In this document: piece after piece, positions 39,102 to 48,141 of the stretch
How the letters are laid out: each line of letters starts with the position of its first letter
Numbering within the stretch: the stretch's first letter is position 1
NCBI RefSeq assembly: GCF_009371885.1
Contig: NZ_QLZA01000002.1
Coordinates: forward strand, 186,001-250,000
DNA: 64,000 nucleotides
Source of the DNA: Bifidobacterium tibiigranuli
GTDB lineage: Bacteria; Actinomycetota; Actinomycetes; Actinomycetales; Bifidobacteriaceae
Direction of reading: 5' to 3'
Program-made: the position numbers and the translations under genes
The notes under the pieces: generated by a model
Databases searched by the model: none
Seen by the model: only the letters and a program-made list of their open reading frames with translations
Told to the model about the DNA's origin: nothing

Positions 39102-39788
39102 ATGGAGTATGAGGTGAAGACGGATTCTGAGATAGAGGAATCGGGTATCGCGCAGCAGGTTTTGGGTGATGCCTTCGCCCCTTGCCAAATGTTTCACGTG
39201 AAACTTTCTGAGGAGGGAGAGCCGCGCGGACTGATAGGTCCTCGTGACGTTGACATCATTTGGGAGCGACACATCCTGAATTCTGCAGCTATCGTGCCGT
39301 TTATCACGCAGGCGACAGCAGGGCAGCGGTACAAGACGATTGCTGATGTCGGGAGTGGCGGCGGCTTTCCAGGGCTGGTGGCTGCTGCGTGCCTTCCTGA
39401 TCACGAATTTACGCTTATTGAGCCTATGGAGCGGCGGTGCGAATGGCTGAATGAATGCGTAGCCCTCATGGGCCTTCACAATGTTCATGTACTGCGTTCT
39501 CGTTCTGAGGATATCATCGTGCAAATGAAAAAGGATCGCACGATTCATCCTTTTGCCGTAGTCACCTGTCGAGCTGTCGCACCCATGCGTAAGCTCAGCG
39601 CCTGGACCTTGCCGTTGCTGAAACCGCAAGGTCAGCTCATTGCTCTTAAGGGCAGATCGGCGCAGGAAGAAATCGAAAAAGGTGCTGCGTCGATAGCAAA
39701 AGCACATGGCTTGCACCCTCATGTTGTGGAGGCAACAGTGGCTCCTGGCTTAGAACCTACACACGTTGTGATAGTCGATAAGCGGTAG
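39102..39788 (+). CDS. rsmG: 16S rRNA m7G527 methyltransferase RsmG (GidB)
   Basis: SAM-dependent methyltransferase acting on G527 of 16S rRNA; loss typically gives low-level streptomycin resistance. The 228-residue length fits. The SAM motif is [11 protein letters not shown], preceded by [17 protein letters not shown] and followed by [11 protein letters not shown] and [12 protein letters not shown] at 39102 has GAGGAG about nine bases upstream. A parS site sits inside the gene and encodes FHVK. Codon use is more A+T-rich than in the left half of the window. Confidence 0.95.
   Translation: MEYEVKTDSEIEESGIAQQVLGDAFAPCQMFHVKLSEEGEPRGLIGPRDVDIIWERHILNSAAIVPFITQATAGQRYKTIADVGSGGGFPGLVAAACLPDHEFTLIEPMERRCEWLNECVALMGLHNVHVLRSRSEDIIVQMKKDRTIHPFAVVTCRAVAPMRKLSAWTLPLLKPQGQLIALKGRSAQEEIEKGAASIAKAHGLHPHVVEATVAPGLEPTHVVIVDKR
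39190..39205. promoter_or_regulatory. parS site inside rsmG (15 of 16 bases)
   Basis: TGTTTCACGTGAAACT within the 5' part of rsmG; read in frame as Phe-His-Val-Lys. Confidence 0.85.
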
Positions 39789-40469
39789 TGCGCCTGGCTA
39801 ATCGCTATACATGATATTGTGTGCGTTGCATTGTTCAACGATGATTGATGCTGTGCGTTGCCACCGATAAGTGTATTGCACACATTTCATGTGGTTGCGG
39901 TTAGGATTGAATGCGCAGCTTCTCTCTACCCTGTTGATTCCTTACAGTGCTGATTCAAAATCTTAAAACATGGTGGTATAACGTGTGCACTGGTGGCTGC
40001 ATGCTTTATTGATACGGTATGCAATATGAGGTACTACTCCGATGCAATGCGGTACCGTGCACATTGTTGTTGAGACGAATCGAAATGGTAATTGCCGTTT
40101 TCTTGTCTTTTATGTCATCGAAACGCTAATGGCACAATGCGGTTGGTGTAATTGTTGCCGGAGTCAGTGGCCTGCTCGCAGGTTAGAAGATATGCTGTCT
40201 TGAGGCATAGGTTGACAGGTGTGGTAAGCGTGCTTTAGATTTTCCTGCGTCGTCAAAGTTTCCGGCATGCATAGCATGTATTAGCAATTTCTAGCCATAG
40301 TCAAAACAAGACTTCAAAGCAGCAATGCATGCGCATATTTCTTTTAAAGTCTAGTTCGAGGGTGAATATGCAAGGCTACTTTGTCCATCCCATCGCAGGG
40401 ATTGTCGCCGGATATTGCGCGTGCAAGCACACAGAACTCAAAATGTACTAGCAATGAATCCATGGAAAT

Positions 40470-40485
40470 GTTTCACGTGAAACAT
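40470..40485. promoter_or_regulatory. parS site (perfect)
   Basis: TGTTTCACGTGAAACA, the full 16-bp palindrome, about 300 bases before parA. Confidence 0.92.
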
Positions 40486-40508
40486 TGATGTAGCAGTATA
40501 TAAAATAG

Positions 40509-40657
40509 TTATCCACATTTAAACACTGACGCAAAAGTTGTCCACAATGAATGTGGACAACTAAAGAATTCATAAAAACGTTGTAATTATTGAGTATTGA
40601 GCTCCAAATTATAGTGTTATGCACATCGTATGGATTATTTATCCACAGTTATCCACA
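40509..40657. other. third DnaA-box cluster, upstream of parA
   Basis: TTATCCACA at 40509-40517, 40639-40647 and 40649-40657; TTGTCCACA at 40538-40546 and, inverted, at 40552-40560. About 80 bp of A+T-rich DNA lies between the two sub-clusters. Could be part of a multipartite origin or a DnaA-titrating/regulatory locus. Confidence 0.65.
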
Positions 40658-40787
40658 TTTGTTAACATGTCGCGAACACGTCAATCTGTCCACCCGCATG
40701 ACGAAACTGGAACAACTGTCATATCGTAGATAGGTGCATCAACGGATGATAAATGACTGAACAGCATCGAGAAGGAGAAACGTTGCC

Positions 40788-41732
40788 ATGGAATCTGCCG
40801 CAGATACGATCAAGCGCATTTTTGGCGATTCACAACGTTCTCTTGGCGCAGAGATGTCTGAAACGACTTCGCGCTACGAGCGACTCCGCAATGCTAATTT
40901 CCCTCAGCCTGCTTCGACTCGGTTCATCGCGGTTGCCAATCAAAAAGGCGGCGTAGGCAAGACCTCAACGACGGTCAACATAGCAGCGGCCTTGGCACAA
41001 GCCGGTTCGCACGTGCTCGTCATCGACATGGATCCTCAGGGCAATGCATCGACAGCTTTCGGGATACGACACAGTTCCGGCGATTCTTCAGTCTACGACG
41101 TTTTGGAAGGTCGACTCGATATAGCTGAGGTGAAGCAACGCTGCGAAGCCTTTGATGGTTTGGAAGTCGTGCCGTCATCCATTGATCTCAGCGGAGCGGA
41201 ACTTGAAGTGGCCAGCATGGAGGAGAGAACCTACCTGCTGAAACATGCTTTGGAGCGTTTTCTTGCACGGAGTGACGAGCATTTCGATTATGTTTTTGTA
41301 GACTGTCCACCGAGCCTCGGATTGCTGGTCATCAACGCCATGTGCGCGGTGAACGAGATGCTGATTCCCATTCAAGCGGAATATTATGCGCTGGAAGGCT
41401 TGGGACAATTAATCAATACCATTGGCCTCGTGCAGGAGCACTATAATCCCGATCTGCTGGTTTCAACGATGCTCGTTACCATGTTTGACCGAAGAACCTT
41501 GCTGAGTCGTGAAGTATTCGAGGAAGTTAAGAAGCATTATCCCAATATTGTTTTGGAGACAACCATCCCGAGAACAGTGAAGATATCCGAGGCACCAAGT
41601 TTTGGGCAAACGGTTATCGGATATGATCCAAGGGGAATCGGGGCTGTGGCCTACGTGGAGGCGGCTCTTGAAATCGCGCGGCGGTCGCCGTCGGTTCTGG
41701 CCGCAATTGAGTCGAAGCAAGGAGAACACTGA
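40788..41732 (+). CDS. parA: chromosome partitioning ATPase ParA (Soj)
   Basis: Deviant Walker ATPase that moves ParB-parS complexes. The 314-residue protein has KGGVGKT at 53-59, the VFVDCPPSLG motif and a later MLVTMFDRRTLLSREVF segment typical of Soj/ParA. The first ~43 residues precede the ATPase core. RBS AAGGAG lies about ten bases before the ATG. Two bases separate it from parB. Confidence 0.96.
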   Translation: MESAADTIKRIFGDSQRSLGAEMSETTSRYERLRNANFPQPASTRFIAVANQKGGVGKTSTTVNIAAALAQAGSHVLVIDMDPQGNASTAFGIRHSSGDSSVYDVLEGRLDIAEVKQRCEAFDGLEVVPSSIDLSGAELEVASMEERTYLLKHALERFLARSDEHFDYVFVDCPPSLGLLVINAMCAVNEMLIPIQAEYYALEGLGQLINTIGLVQEHYNPDLLVSTMLVTMFDRRTLLSREVFEEVKKHYPNIVLETTIPRTVKISEAPSFGQTVIGYDPRGIGAVAYVEAALEIARRSPSVLAAIESKQGEH

Positions 41733-41734
41733 TT

Positions 41735-43348
41735 ATGGCACGGAAATCACGGTTGGGCAAAGGGCTGGGCGCGCTGTTCCCTAATATTCCCGGTGAAACT
41801 CCGACTGCTGCAACAGCAGAATCGGGAAACAACACGGCAATGACCACGCCGAAGGATTCGGCAACGTCGGGAGACGAATCAGCGGTCCCTGCTCCTTCCA
41901 CGACGAAAAAGAGCAAACAGGATATTACGGCAAAGGTAGCTGCCAAGAAATCGACAGCTAATAGGGATTCTGCTAAAGCCCATCGTGAGACTAAAAAGCC
42001 TTTGTCTCCATCGATAGGCAAGAATGAGGAAGCGCAGCGGACACTTGCTTCAGCAACGAATGTTTCACGTGAAACATCGAGAACGAAGAAAAAAAAGAGA
42101 GCGAGCATACCCACGCTTCATGAGATGACTCATCCGAGCGATATGTTCTTTGGGACCGACTCTGGCAAGCCTTACATTCCAACAGTATCCGACAATCACG
42201 AGCAGAATCATACGGTAACGGCCGCGACTTCCAAACCAGGTGCTTCCACTACGAGCGCGCCAAAAACATCGTCTACTGTCGAAAGCACTGGCGCTGGCAA
42301 GAAACTCCATGAAGGCTCCGTTGAACTTGCCCCTGTTCATGGCGGATATCTTGCCGAATTGAGGCTGTCTGATGTAGGCCCCAATATCCATCAGCCGCGT
42401 ACGGTGTTCGATGAGGACGAGCTGAAGGAACTTGCCAATTCCATCACAGAAGTCGGTGTGCTGCAGCCCATTGTCGTGCGCAAGCGCCCCGAGGACCAGA
42501 TTGCCGCTTTCCACGTCTCTCAGAAGACGAAAGCACAGTCGCGATCACAAAACTCAGCATCGGCTGATGAGCGAAATGGCAATGCTGAATCCACGGCAGT
42601 GGCCCATCGTCGGGTTCAGGATTCGTTATCGTCCATTATCGGCACGCCGGCGCAGGACCGTTTGGATAGCGAATACGAGTTGATTATGGGTGAGCGCCGG
42701 TGGCGTGCCTCGCAAATGGCCGGACTCGATACGATACCGGCTATTGTGAAAACCACGGCGGATGACGACATGCTCCGTGATGCGCTGTTGGAGAATCTGC
42801 ATCGCGTCAACCTCAATCCTTTGGAAGAGGCCGCGGCATACCAGCAGATGATCAAGGAATTTGGGCTGACGCAGGCTGAGCTCTCCCATTCGATTTCAAA
42901 ATCGCGCCCGCAGATAGCCAATACGCTTCGGTTGCTGAATCTTCCGGGGTCAGTGCAGAAGCGAGTCGCCGCCGGCGTGCTTTCCGCAGGCCATGCGCGT
43001 GCGCTGCTGGGGCTCTCGACTACCGAGGATATGGATAAGCTCGCGACGCGAATCATCGCAGAAGGCTTGTCCGTGCGCAGCACCGAAGAAATCGTAGCGC
43101 TGAAAACCTTAGGCGAAGAGCAGCCTAAGAAGACAAAACAAATGCGCAACAATACATGGGCCGATTCGCCGATTCAGCACAATTTGGAGAACCATTTCGA
43201 CACCAAAGTCGCCATAAAAGGCAATCAGAAACATGGCAGAATCGAAATCGTATTCTCTTCGCCTGAGGACATGGATCGTATCGTCAGCCTGCTGATGCCC
43301 GGCAACGCTCCATCCGGCTCCGCCACCAACGAATCGGGCTGGGTGTAA
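41735..43348 (+). CDS. parB: chromosome partitioning protein ParB (Spo0J)
   Basis: CTPase clamp that loads at parS. The 537-residue length far exceeds the usual 280-330. Residues 1-200 are a Lys/Ser/Thr/Ala-rich region after the conserved ARKSRLGKGLGALF start. The ParB N domain follows (NIHQPRTVFDEDELKELANSI, then GERRWRASQMAG), interrupted by about 45 low-complexity residues near 250-300. The HTH region (LTQAELSHSISKSRPQIANTLRLL) and C-terminal dimerisation domain (IEIVFSSPEDMDRIVSLL) are intact. A perfect parS lies inside the gene at codons 109-114. Confidence 0.95.
   Translation: MARKSRLGKGLGALFPNIPGETPTAATAESGNNTAMTTPKDSATSGDESAVPAPSTTKKSKQDITAKVAAKKSTANRDSAKAHRETKKPLSPSIGKNEEAQRTLASATNVSRETSRTKKKKRASIPTLHEMTHPSDMFFGTDSGKPYIPTVSDNHEQNHTVTAATSKPGASTTSAPKTSSTVESTGAGKKLHEGSVELAPVHGGYLAELRLSDVGPNIHQPRTVFDEDELKELANSITEVGVLQPIVVRKRPEDQIAAFHVSQKTKAQSRSQNSASADERNGNAESTAVAHRRVQDSLSSIIGTPAQDRLDSEYELIMGERRWRASQMAGLDTIPAIVKTTADDDMLRDALLENLHRVNLNPLEEAAAYQQMIKEFGLTQAELSHSISKSRPQIANTLRLLNLPGSVQKRVAAGVLSAGHARALLGLSTTEDMDKLATRIIAEGLSVRSTEEIVALKTLGEEQPKKTKQMRNNTWADSPIQHNLENHFDTKVAIKGNQKHGRIEIVFSSPEDMDRIVSLLMPGNAPSGSATNESGWV
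42061..42076. promoter_or_regulatory. parS site inside parB (perfect)
   Basis: TGTTTCACGTGAAACA, encoding Val-Ser-Arg-Glu-Thr in frame within the low-complexity N-terminal part of ParB. Confidence 0.92.
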
Positions 43349-43452
43349 AGCGAGGCCAACGCTGATTGTGGTGCGTAGAGAGTAGCGTGCAGTTTCAACT
43401 GTGTTCTACATAAACGTATTTACGCTATGGCGATACGCCTATATGCAGCAAT

Positions 43453-43506
43453 GGTAAAGAATGGGGCTGCGAACGAAAATATCCGTTCGCAGCCCCATTC
43501 TTTACC
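43453..43506. terminator. 23-bp perfect hairpin between convergent parB and trxB
   Basis: Bases 43453-43475 are fully complementary to 43484-43506 across an 8-base A/T loop (AAAATATC). The outer stem is A/T-rich (GGTAAAGAAT), so in either direction the G/C core is followed by a TTCTTTACC tract. A bidirectional terminator. Confidence 0.85.
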
Positions 43507-43595
43507 GCACATGCCTACTGAATCCTGCGTCGTAGGCCTAGTGTCGTATCGGTACTCAACCGGCAGCACAACCAGCAATGACCGTTATTCCGGCA

Positions 43596-44537
43596 TCACG
43601 CACTGAGTTCGGTCAGATACGCTTGCGCATCGAGTGCGGCGCGGCAGCCCATGCCTGCGGCGGATATGGCCTGACGATACACGCTGTCGACGCAATCGCC
43701 TGCTGCAAAGACTCCGGGCAGCGAAGTACGCGTGGAGTCACCATCCGTGGTGATGTAACCATGCTCATCGAGCGCCAGAGCGCCGTTGAGGAACGCGGTG
43801 GTGGGATTATGCCCGATGGCAACAAAGACGCCGTTAGCGGGGATTGTCGTGGTTTCGCCGGTGGTGACGTTCTTCACCGTGACCGATTCGGCTTCCTTGT
43901 CGTTGCCGTTGACCTGCTCGACGACGGAATCAAGCACGAAGGAGATCTTGCTATTGGCCTTGGCGCGGTCGACCATGATCTTGGAGGCGCGGAACTCGCC
44001 ACGGCGATGAATCAGCGTGACCGAGGAGCCAAAGCGGGTGAGGAAGTCGGCGTCCTGGAAGGCGCTGTCGCCGCCGCCAACCACGACGATGGGCTTATCA
44101 CGGAAGAAGAAGCCATCGCACGTGGCACAATAGGAGACGCCGCGGCCCGAATACTCGACCTCGCCGGGCACGCCCAGCTTCCTGAAATCGGAGCCGGTGG
44201 TGACGAGCACCGCGCGGGCCTGATAGGTGTCGCCGCCGTCGCAGGTGACGCTTTTCACGTCCGCCGTCAGATCGACGGATATGACGTCATCAAAGACGAT
44301 CTCCGCGCCGAATTTCTCAGCCTGATGCTGCATCGCATCCATGAGATCCGGCCCGAGAATGCCGTCCGGGAAGCCCGGATAGTTCTCCACTTCGGTCGTG
44401 TTCACCAGCTGGCCGCCGGGGGTTATGGCTCCGGCGATAACCAAGGGCTGGTAGCCGGCGCGGGCGAGGTAAATCGCAGCCGTATAGCCGGCAGGGCCGG
44501 AACCGATAATCACTGCGTCGCGTATGTTTTCAGTCAT
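43596..44537 (-). CDS. trxB: thioredoxin reductase
   Basis: FAD/NADPH-dependent reductase of thioredoxin. The 313-residue low-molecular-weight type has the FAD motif GSGPAGYTAA (12-21), the redox pair Cys137-Ala-Thr-Cys140, a GGGDSAFQDA NADPH motif and the C-terminal GVFAAGDCVD. ATG at 44537 is preferred over a GTG three codons earlier. In other actinobacteria trxB-trxA precede parB/parA; here trxA is not adjacent and trxB is convergent with parB. Confidence 0.94.
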   Translation of the reverse strand: MTENIRDAVIIGSGPAGYTAAIYLARAGYQPLVIAGAITPGGQLVNTTEVENYPGFPDGILGPDLMDAMQHQAEKFGAEIVFDDVISVDLTADVKSVTCDGGDTYQARAVLVTTGSDFRKLGVPGEVEYSGRGVSYCATCDGFFFRDKPIVVVGGGDSAFQDADFLTRFGSSVTLIHRRGEFRASKIMVDRAKANSKISFVLDSVVEQVNGNDKEAESVTVKNVTTGETTTIPANGVFVAIGHNPTTAFLNGALALDEHGYITTDGDSTRTSLPGVFAAGDCVDSVYRQAISAAGMGCRAALDAQAYLTELSA

Positions 44538-44631
44538 GGGCACCACGGTACCATCACCGGTGCTTGCAACTGAGCCTTGAGCGCAATGGAATGTTAATGC
44601 TTAAGGCTTGGCTCAGCGACCCTCACAGCCT

Positions 44632-45801
44632 TCAGCGATGCGGCTGAGCGCGATCCTGGCGCAGCACCGACTCCACAAGCTGCGAGTACAGGTCGGACAG
44701 GTCGTAGCCAGCGGCGACCGCAGCCTGCGGCAGCAACGAGGTGTCGGTCATGCCCGGGGTGACATTCGACTCGAGGAACTGCGGGATGCCATCGGCGTCC
44801 ACAATGAAGTCAGTGCGCGAGAGGTCACGCAGGCTCAGTGTCCTGTGCGCGGCCAAGGCGGCGTCCTGCGTGGCTTTGAGCACTGTGGCGGGAAGGCGCG
44901 CAGGCACATAGAAGTCCGTGGGACCAGGGGTGTAGCGGGCGTCGTAGTCGTACGTGCCGTTCGGCGTTACGATTTCCAGCGGCGGCAGCACCAGCGGCTC
45001 GCCATCGATGTCCAGCACCGAGACGGATACTTCGGTGCCGCTGATGGCCCGCTCGACCAGCGCGACCTCGCCATAGGCGAAGCAGCTGACCATAGCCTGC
45101 GGCAGCTGCTTCGCATCGGTCACGAGCGTGCAGCCGAGTGCGGAGCCTCCCATCGTGGGCTTGATGAACAGCGGCAGTCCGAGCGAATCGACCAGCAGAT
45201 CGATGACCTTGCCCACGCCCAGCTCGCGGAACATCGATTCGGGCAGCGTAACGGAGTGCGAGGTGCTTAATCCTGCGAGCTTGCGCACGACATTCTTCGC
45301 GATGGGCTTGCTCCACGCAGTGCGCGACGCCTTGGCCCGCGAGCCGATGTAGGGCAGCCCTTCCATTTCGAGGATGTCGCGAATCGAGCCGTCCTCGCCG
45401 TTGGCGCCGTGCAGCAGCGGCCAGACGATATCAGGGCGCGTGGCGGGGTCAGAGAGATACTGCAGCAGCTCGCTGTCCATGTCGTGGTAGCGCACCTGCC
45501 AGCCGGCGTCCTCCAGGAAGCCGCCGACGCGGTGGCCGGAGCTGATCGAGATATCGCGCTCGTGGCTCAGGCCTCCGCAGATGATCAGCACCGAGGTTTC
45601 GTTGCGCGGTCGCAGGGTGACCGAAGCCGCAGCTTTGCTGCTAGTGGCGCTGGTGGCGGCTCCAGCCTTGCCAGCAGCGTTGCCTGTGCTGGTGCCGGTT
45701 TTGCCTGCCGCAACCTGCCCGGCATGTGCCTCGCCCTCGTCGCCGAGGGAATCGGAATCCGCTGTCGCTTCGCTGGGGGGATTGTCCTTGATCGTTGCCA
45801 T
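44632..45801 (-). CDS. ddl: D-alanine--D-alanine ligase
   Basis: ATP-grasp enzyme forming D-Ala-D-Ala for peptidoglycan. The 389-residue protein has an ATP-grasp core beginning at about residue 68 (SVLIICGGLSHERDISISSG), glycine-rich MGGSALGC, and the metal/substrate region FIVDADGIPQFLESNVTPGMTDTSLLPQ. The ~67-residue Ala/Gly/Ser/Thr-rich N-terminal extension is not part of the fold. The ordinary D-Ala type is expected; a depsipeptide (D-Lac) variant would need closer comparison. Stands alone between trxB and the aminotransferase gene. Confidence 0.9.
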   Translation of the reverse strand: MATIKDNPPSEATADSDSLGDEGEAHAGQVAAGKTGTSTGNAAGKAGAATSATSSKAAASVTLRPRNETSVLIICGGLSHERDISISSGHRVGGFLEDAGWQVRYHDMDSELLQYLSDPATRPDIVWPLLHGANGEDGSIRDILEMEGLPYIGSRAKASRTAWSKPIAKNVVRKLAGLSTSHSVTLPESMFRELGVGKVIDLLVDSLGLPLFIKPTMGGSALGCTLVTDAKQLPQAMVSCFAYGEVALVERAISGTEVSVSVLDIDGEPLVLPPLEIVTPNGTYDYDARYTPGPTDFYVPARLPATVLKATQDAALAAHRTLSLRDLSRTDFIVDADGIPQFLESNVTPGMTDTSLLPQAAVAAGYDLSDLYSQLVESVLRQDRAQPHR

Positions 45802-45932
45802 GACATTCGCCTTTCTTGCAATGGTGCAATGTATTCGTTGCTGCCTGTTTTCGTTATGAGTATGAAGGGATTACGTGCGAGGCGAGTCGAGTATCGCGCC
45901 GCCAAAGCCGCACGCAATCGCGCCGCTACGGT

Positions 45933-47255
45933 CTACTGCACCTGCGGGCCGGGGTATTCGGGGTCGCGCGGGTCGGCATCGGGCACGCCGCCGGTGCCGA
46001 AGAGCTCAATCGTCTCGCGCTCGGCGTCGATGACGCTGGCGAGGCGGCGGATGCCCTCGTGGATGCGGTCAGGCGTGGGGTAGCAGAAGGACAGCCGCAT
46101 ATGGTCGCGGCCTTCGCCGTTATTGTAGAAGCCGGTTCCTGCCACGTAGGCGACCTTGGCGGTGACGGCGCGTGGCAGCATCGCGCGCGAATCGAGGCCT
46201 TCAGGGATCTTGAGCCAGATGTAGAAGCCGCCCTTGGGCTTGTTCCACGAACAGTACGGCAGGTACTCGTGCAGCGCGGCGTCCATCGTGTCGCAGCGCT
46301 TCTTGTACATGCCGCGGTAGTCGTTGATCTGCTTCTTCCAATCGAAGTTGTCCAGATACGTGGCGATGGTGAACTGGCTCATATTCGGCGGGCACAGCAC
46401 CGAGGCCTCGTTGGCCAGCACGAGCTTCTGGCGGATGCCGGGAGGCGCGACCATCCAGGCGATACGCATGCCTGGGGCGATGATCTTCGAGAAGCTTGAG
46501 AGGTACACGACGTTCTGGTTGTCCATCGAGCGCATCGCAGGGTAGGTCTGCCCGTCGAAGCCGAGCAGGCCGTAGGGATTGTCCTCAACGATGAGCACAT
46601 GGTATTTGCGGGCGATCTCGAGGACGCGCGGGCGCCGCTCGACGCTAAGCGTCACGCCGGCCGGATTGTGAAAGTTCGGCACGGTGTAGAGGAACTTGAC
46701 CTTCTTACCCAGCTTGCGCTGCTCGACGATGGTCTGTTCGAGGGACTCGGGGATGAGTCCGTTCTCGTCAAGCATGACGTTGACGACCTCGACCTGGAAG
46801 GACTGGAATGCGCCGAGTGCGCCGACGTAATTCGGTGCCTCGGAAAGCACGACATCGCCCGGGTCGCACATGATGCGCGTGATGAGGTCAAGCGCGTTCT
46901 GCGAGCCGTTGGTGATGACCACGTCGTCGGGCTGCGCGTCGGTGATGCCCTCAAGCTCCATGATCTGCAGCACATCCTCGCGCAGGTGCGGGTCGCCTTG
47001 GGCAGAGCCGTACTGCCAGGCCACATCGCCCTTCTCGACCATCATCTTGGCGATGAGCTCGGAGAGCTCCTTGAACGGCATGTATTCGAGGTAGGGCATG
47101 CCACCGGCGAGCGAAACCACTTCCGGCCTCGATGCCACAGCGAACAACGCTCGGATCTCGGAGGCTCGCATGGCCTCCGCGCGGGCGGCGTACGAGCCGT
47201 ACCAAGGGTCGTTCCTGATGACCTTCGAGGATGGAGGAGTGTCGGTTTCGGACAT
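45933..47255 (-). CDS. PLP-dependent aminotransferase, class I/II
   Basis: A 440-residue fold-type I aminotransferase resembling 2-aminoadipate/LysN-like and valine-pyruvate enzymes. NPAG at 197-200, Asp225 (binds the PLP pyridine nitrogen) and the Schiff-base Lys257 in SSFSKIIAPGMR are present, followed by GGFYIWLKIP. ATG at 47255 has AAAGGCTC upstream; the longer frame to 47339 has no RBS. No DNA-binding domain, so it is not a MocR regulator. The amino donor cannot be read from sequence. Confidence 0.87.
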   Translation of the reverse strand: MSETDTPPSSKVIRNDPWYGSYAARAEAMRASEIRALFAVASRPEVVSLAGGMPYLEYMPFKELSELIAKMMVEKGDVAWQYGSAQGDPHLREDVLQIMELEGITDAQPDDVVITNGSQNALDLITRIMCDPGDVVLSEAPNYVGALGAFQSFQVEVVNVMLDENGLIPESLEQTIVEQRKLGKKVKFLYTVPNFHNPAGVTLSVERRPRVLEIARKYHVLIVEDNPYGLLGFDGQTYPAMRSMDNQNVVYLSSFSKIIAPGMRIAWMVAPPGIRQKLVLANEASVLCPPNMSQFTIATYLDNFDWKKQINDYRGMYKKRCDTMDAALHEYLPYCSWNKPKGGFYIWLKIPEGLDSRAMLPRAVTAKVAYVAGTGFYNNGEGRDHMRLSFCYPTPDRIHEGIRRLASVIDAERETIELFGTGGVPDADPRDPEYPGPQVQ

Positions 47256-47510
47256 GCTAGAGCCTTTCTTCACGATGCGCGCACGACGTGTCGAAGTCGT
47301 GATCCGCGAGAAGGCATGCTGGCCGTGCGCGCTAGGCATGGCCGGCTATCTCGCGGAATTCAACGTATAGGGAAACTCTAGTCGACCGGGTGTAACTGTC
47401 ATCAGTCGCGTGAGAAATGTCACGACTTCGACACGCGAGCGGGCGTGCGGTGGCTGTGCTGGGTGGCGGTGCAGCTTAGCCATGCCGGGCATCGGGTAGG
47501 ATGCCGTGAT

Positions 47511-48008
47511 ATGAGAATTCGCTCCATCGAGGCCGCTGATGATGCGGCCGTCGCCGCGATCGTCCGGACCAGTCTGCATGCGGCAGGACTCGATATTCCG
47601 GGGACCGCGTATTTCGACCCGCAGCTCGATCGGCTCGCCGAATACTATGGCGCGCAGGAGAACCGGCATTACTGGGTGGCTGAGGAAGACAGCCGGGTCG
47701 TCGGCGGCGTGGGTATTGCGCCCGTTGCAGGGGCGGAAGGCGTCTGCGAGCTGCAGAAGCTGTATGTCGATGCCGCGTACCGGGGCCGCGGCTATTCCAA
47801 GGCGCTGATCGACACTGCGCTGCCCTTCGCTGCACAGTATTTTGACCGCTGCTACCTTGAGACGCATAGCGTGCTTGGGGTCGCTGGAGAACTGTATCGC
47901 AGCTACGGCTTTGCATTTCTGGACGGTCCGCTGCCCGGCGGCGAGCACAGCGCCATGAACCGCTGGGCCATCAAAGACCTGGGTGATTTGCGCGCTGACG
48001 CGGCCTAG
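47511..48008 (+). CDS. GNAT family N-acetyltransferase
   Basis: A 165-residue single-domain acetyltransferase. The acetyl-CoA loop is KLYVDAAYRGRGYSKAL (Q/RxxGxG/A type), followed by YLETHSVLGVAGELYRSYGF. The closest pattern is to small GNATs of unknown substrate. Divergent from the aminotransferase gene; its stop codon is inside a hairpin stem. Confidence 0.85.
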   Translation: MRIRSIEAADDAAVAAIVRTSLHAAGLDIPGTAYFDPQLDRLAEYYGAQENRHYWVAEEDSRVVGGVGIAPVAGAEGVCELQKLYVDAAYRGRGYSKALIDTALPFAAQYFDRCYLETHSVLGVAGELYRSYGFAFLDGPLPGGEHSAMNRWAIKDLGDLRADAA

Positions 48009-48059
48009 CGTCCGGATTGTAGCGATAGACCGAAAATAGCGCTACAAAACGGACGCTAG
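48005..48059. terminator. hairpin including the acetyltransferase stop codon
   Basis: CTAGCGTCCG (48005-48014, containing the TAG stop) pairs with CGGACGCTAG (48050-48059). Inside, TTGTAGCG pairs with CGCTACAA. It lies between convergent genes. Confidence 0.65.
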
Positions 48060-48141
48060 GGCGATGAGGCGCCTAAGGACGGGGACACTGTGTCTGACAC
48101 TGTGTAGCGGCCTACGTGACGTCCCATGCCGCAGCCTGCGG

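Larger units (their letters stand above)
39789..40787. other. 1-kb rsmG-parA gap with parS and DnaA boxes
   Basis: No ORF supported. The last 320 bp carries a perfect parS (40470-40485) and a DnaA-box cluster (40509-40657) surrounding an A+T-rich stretch (about 40560-40640). The first 650 bp shows nothing recognisable. Confidence 0.6.
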
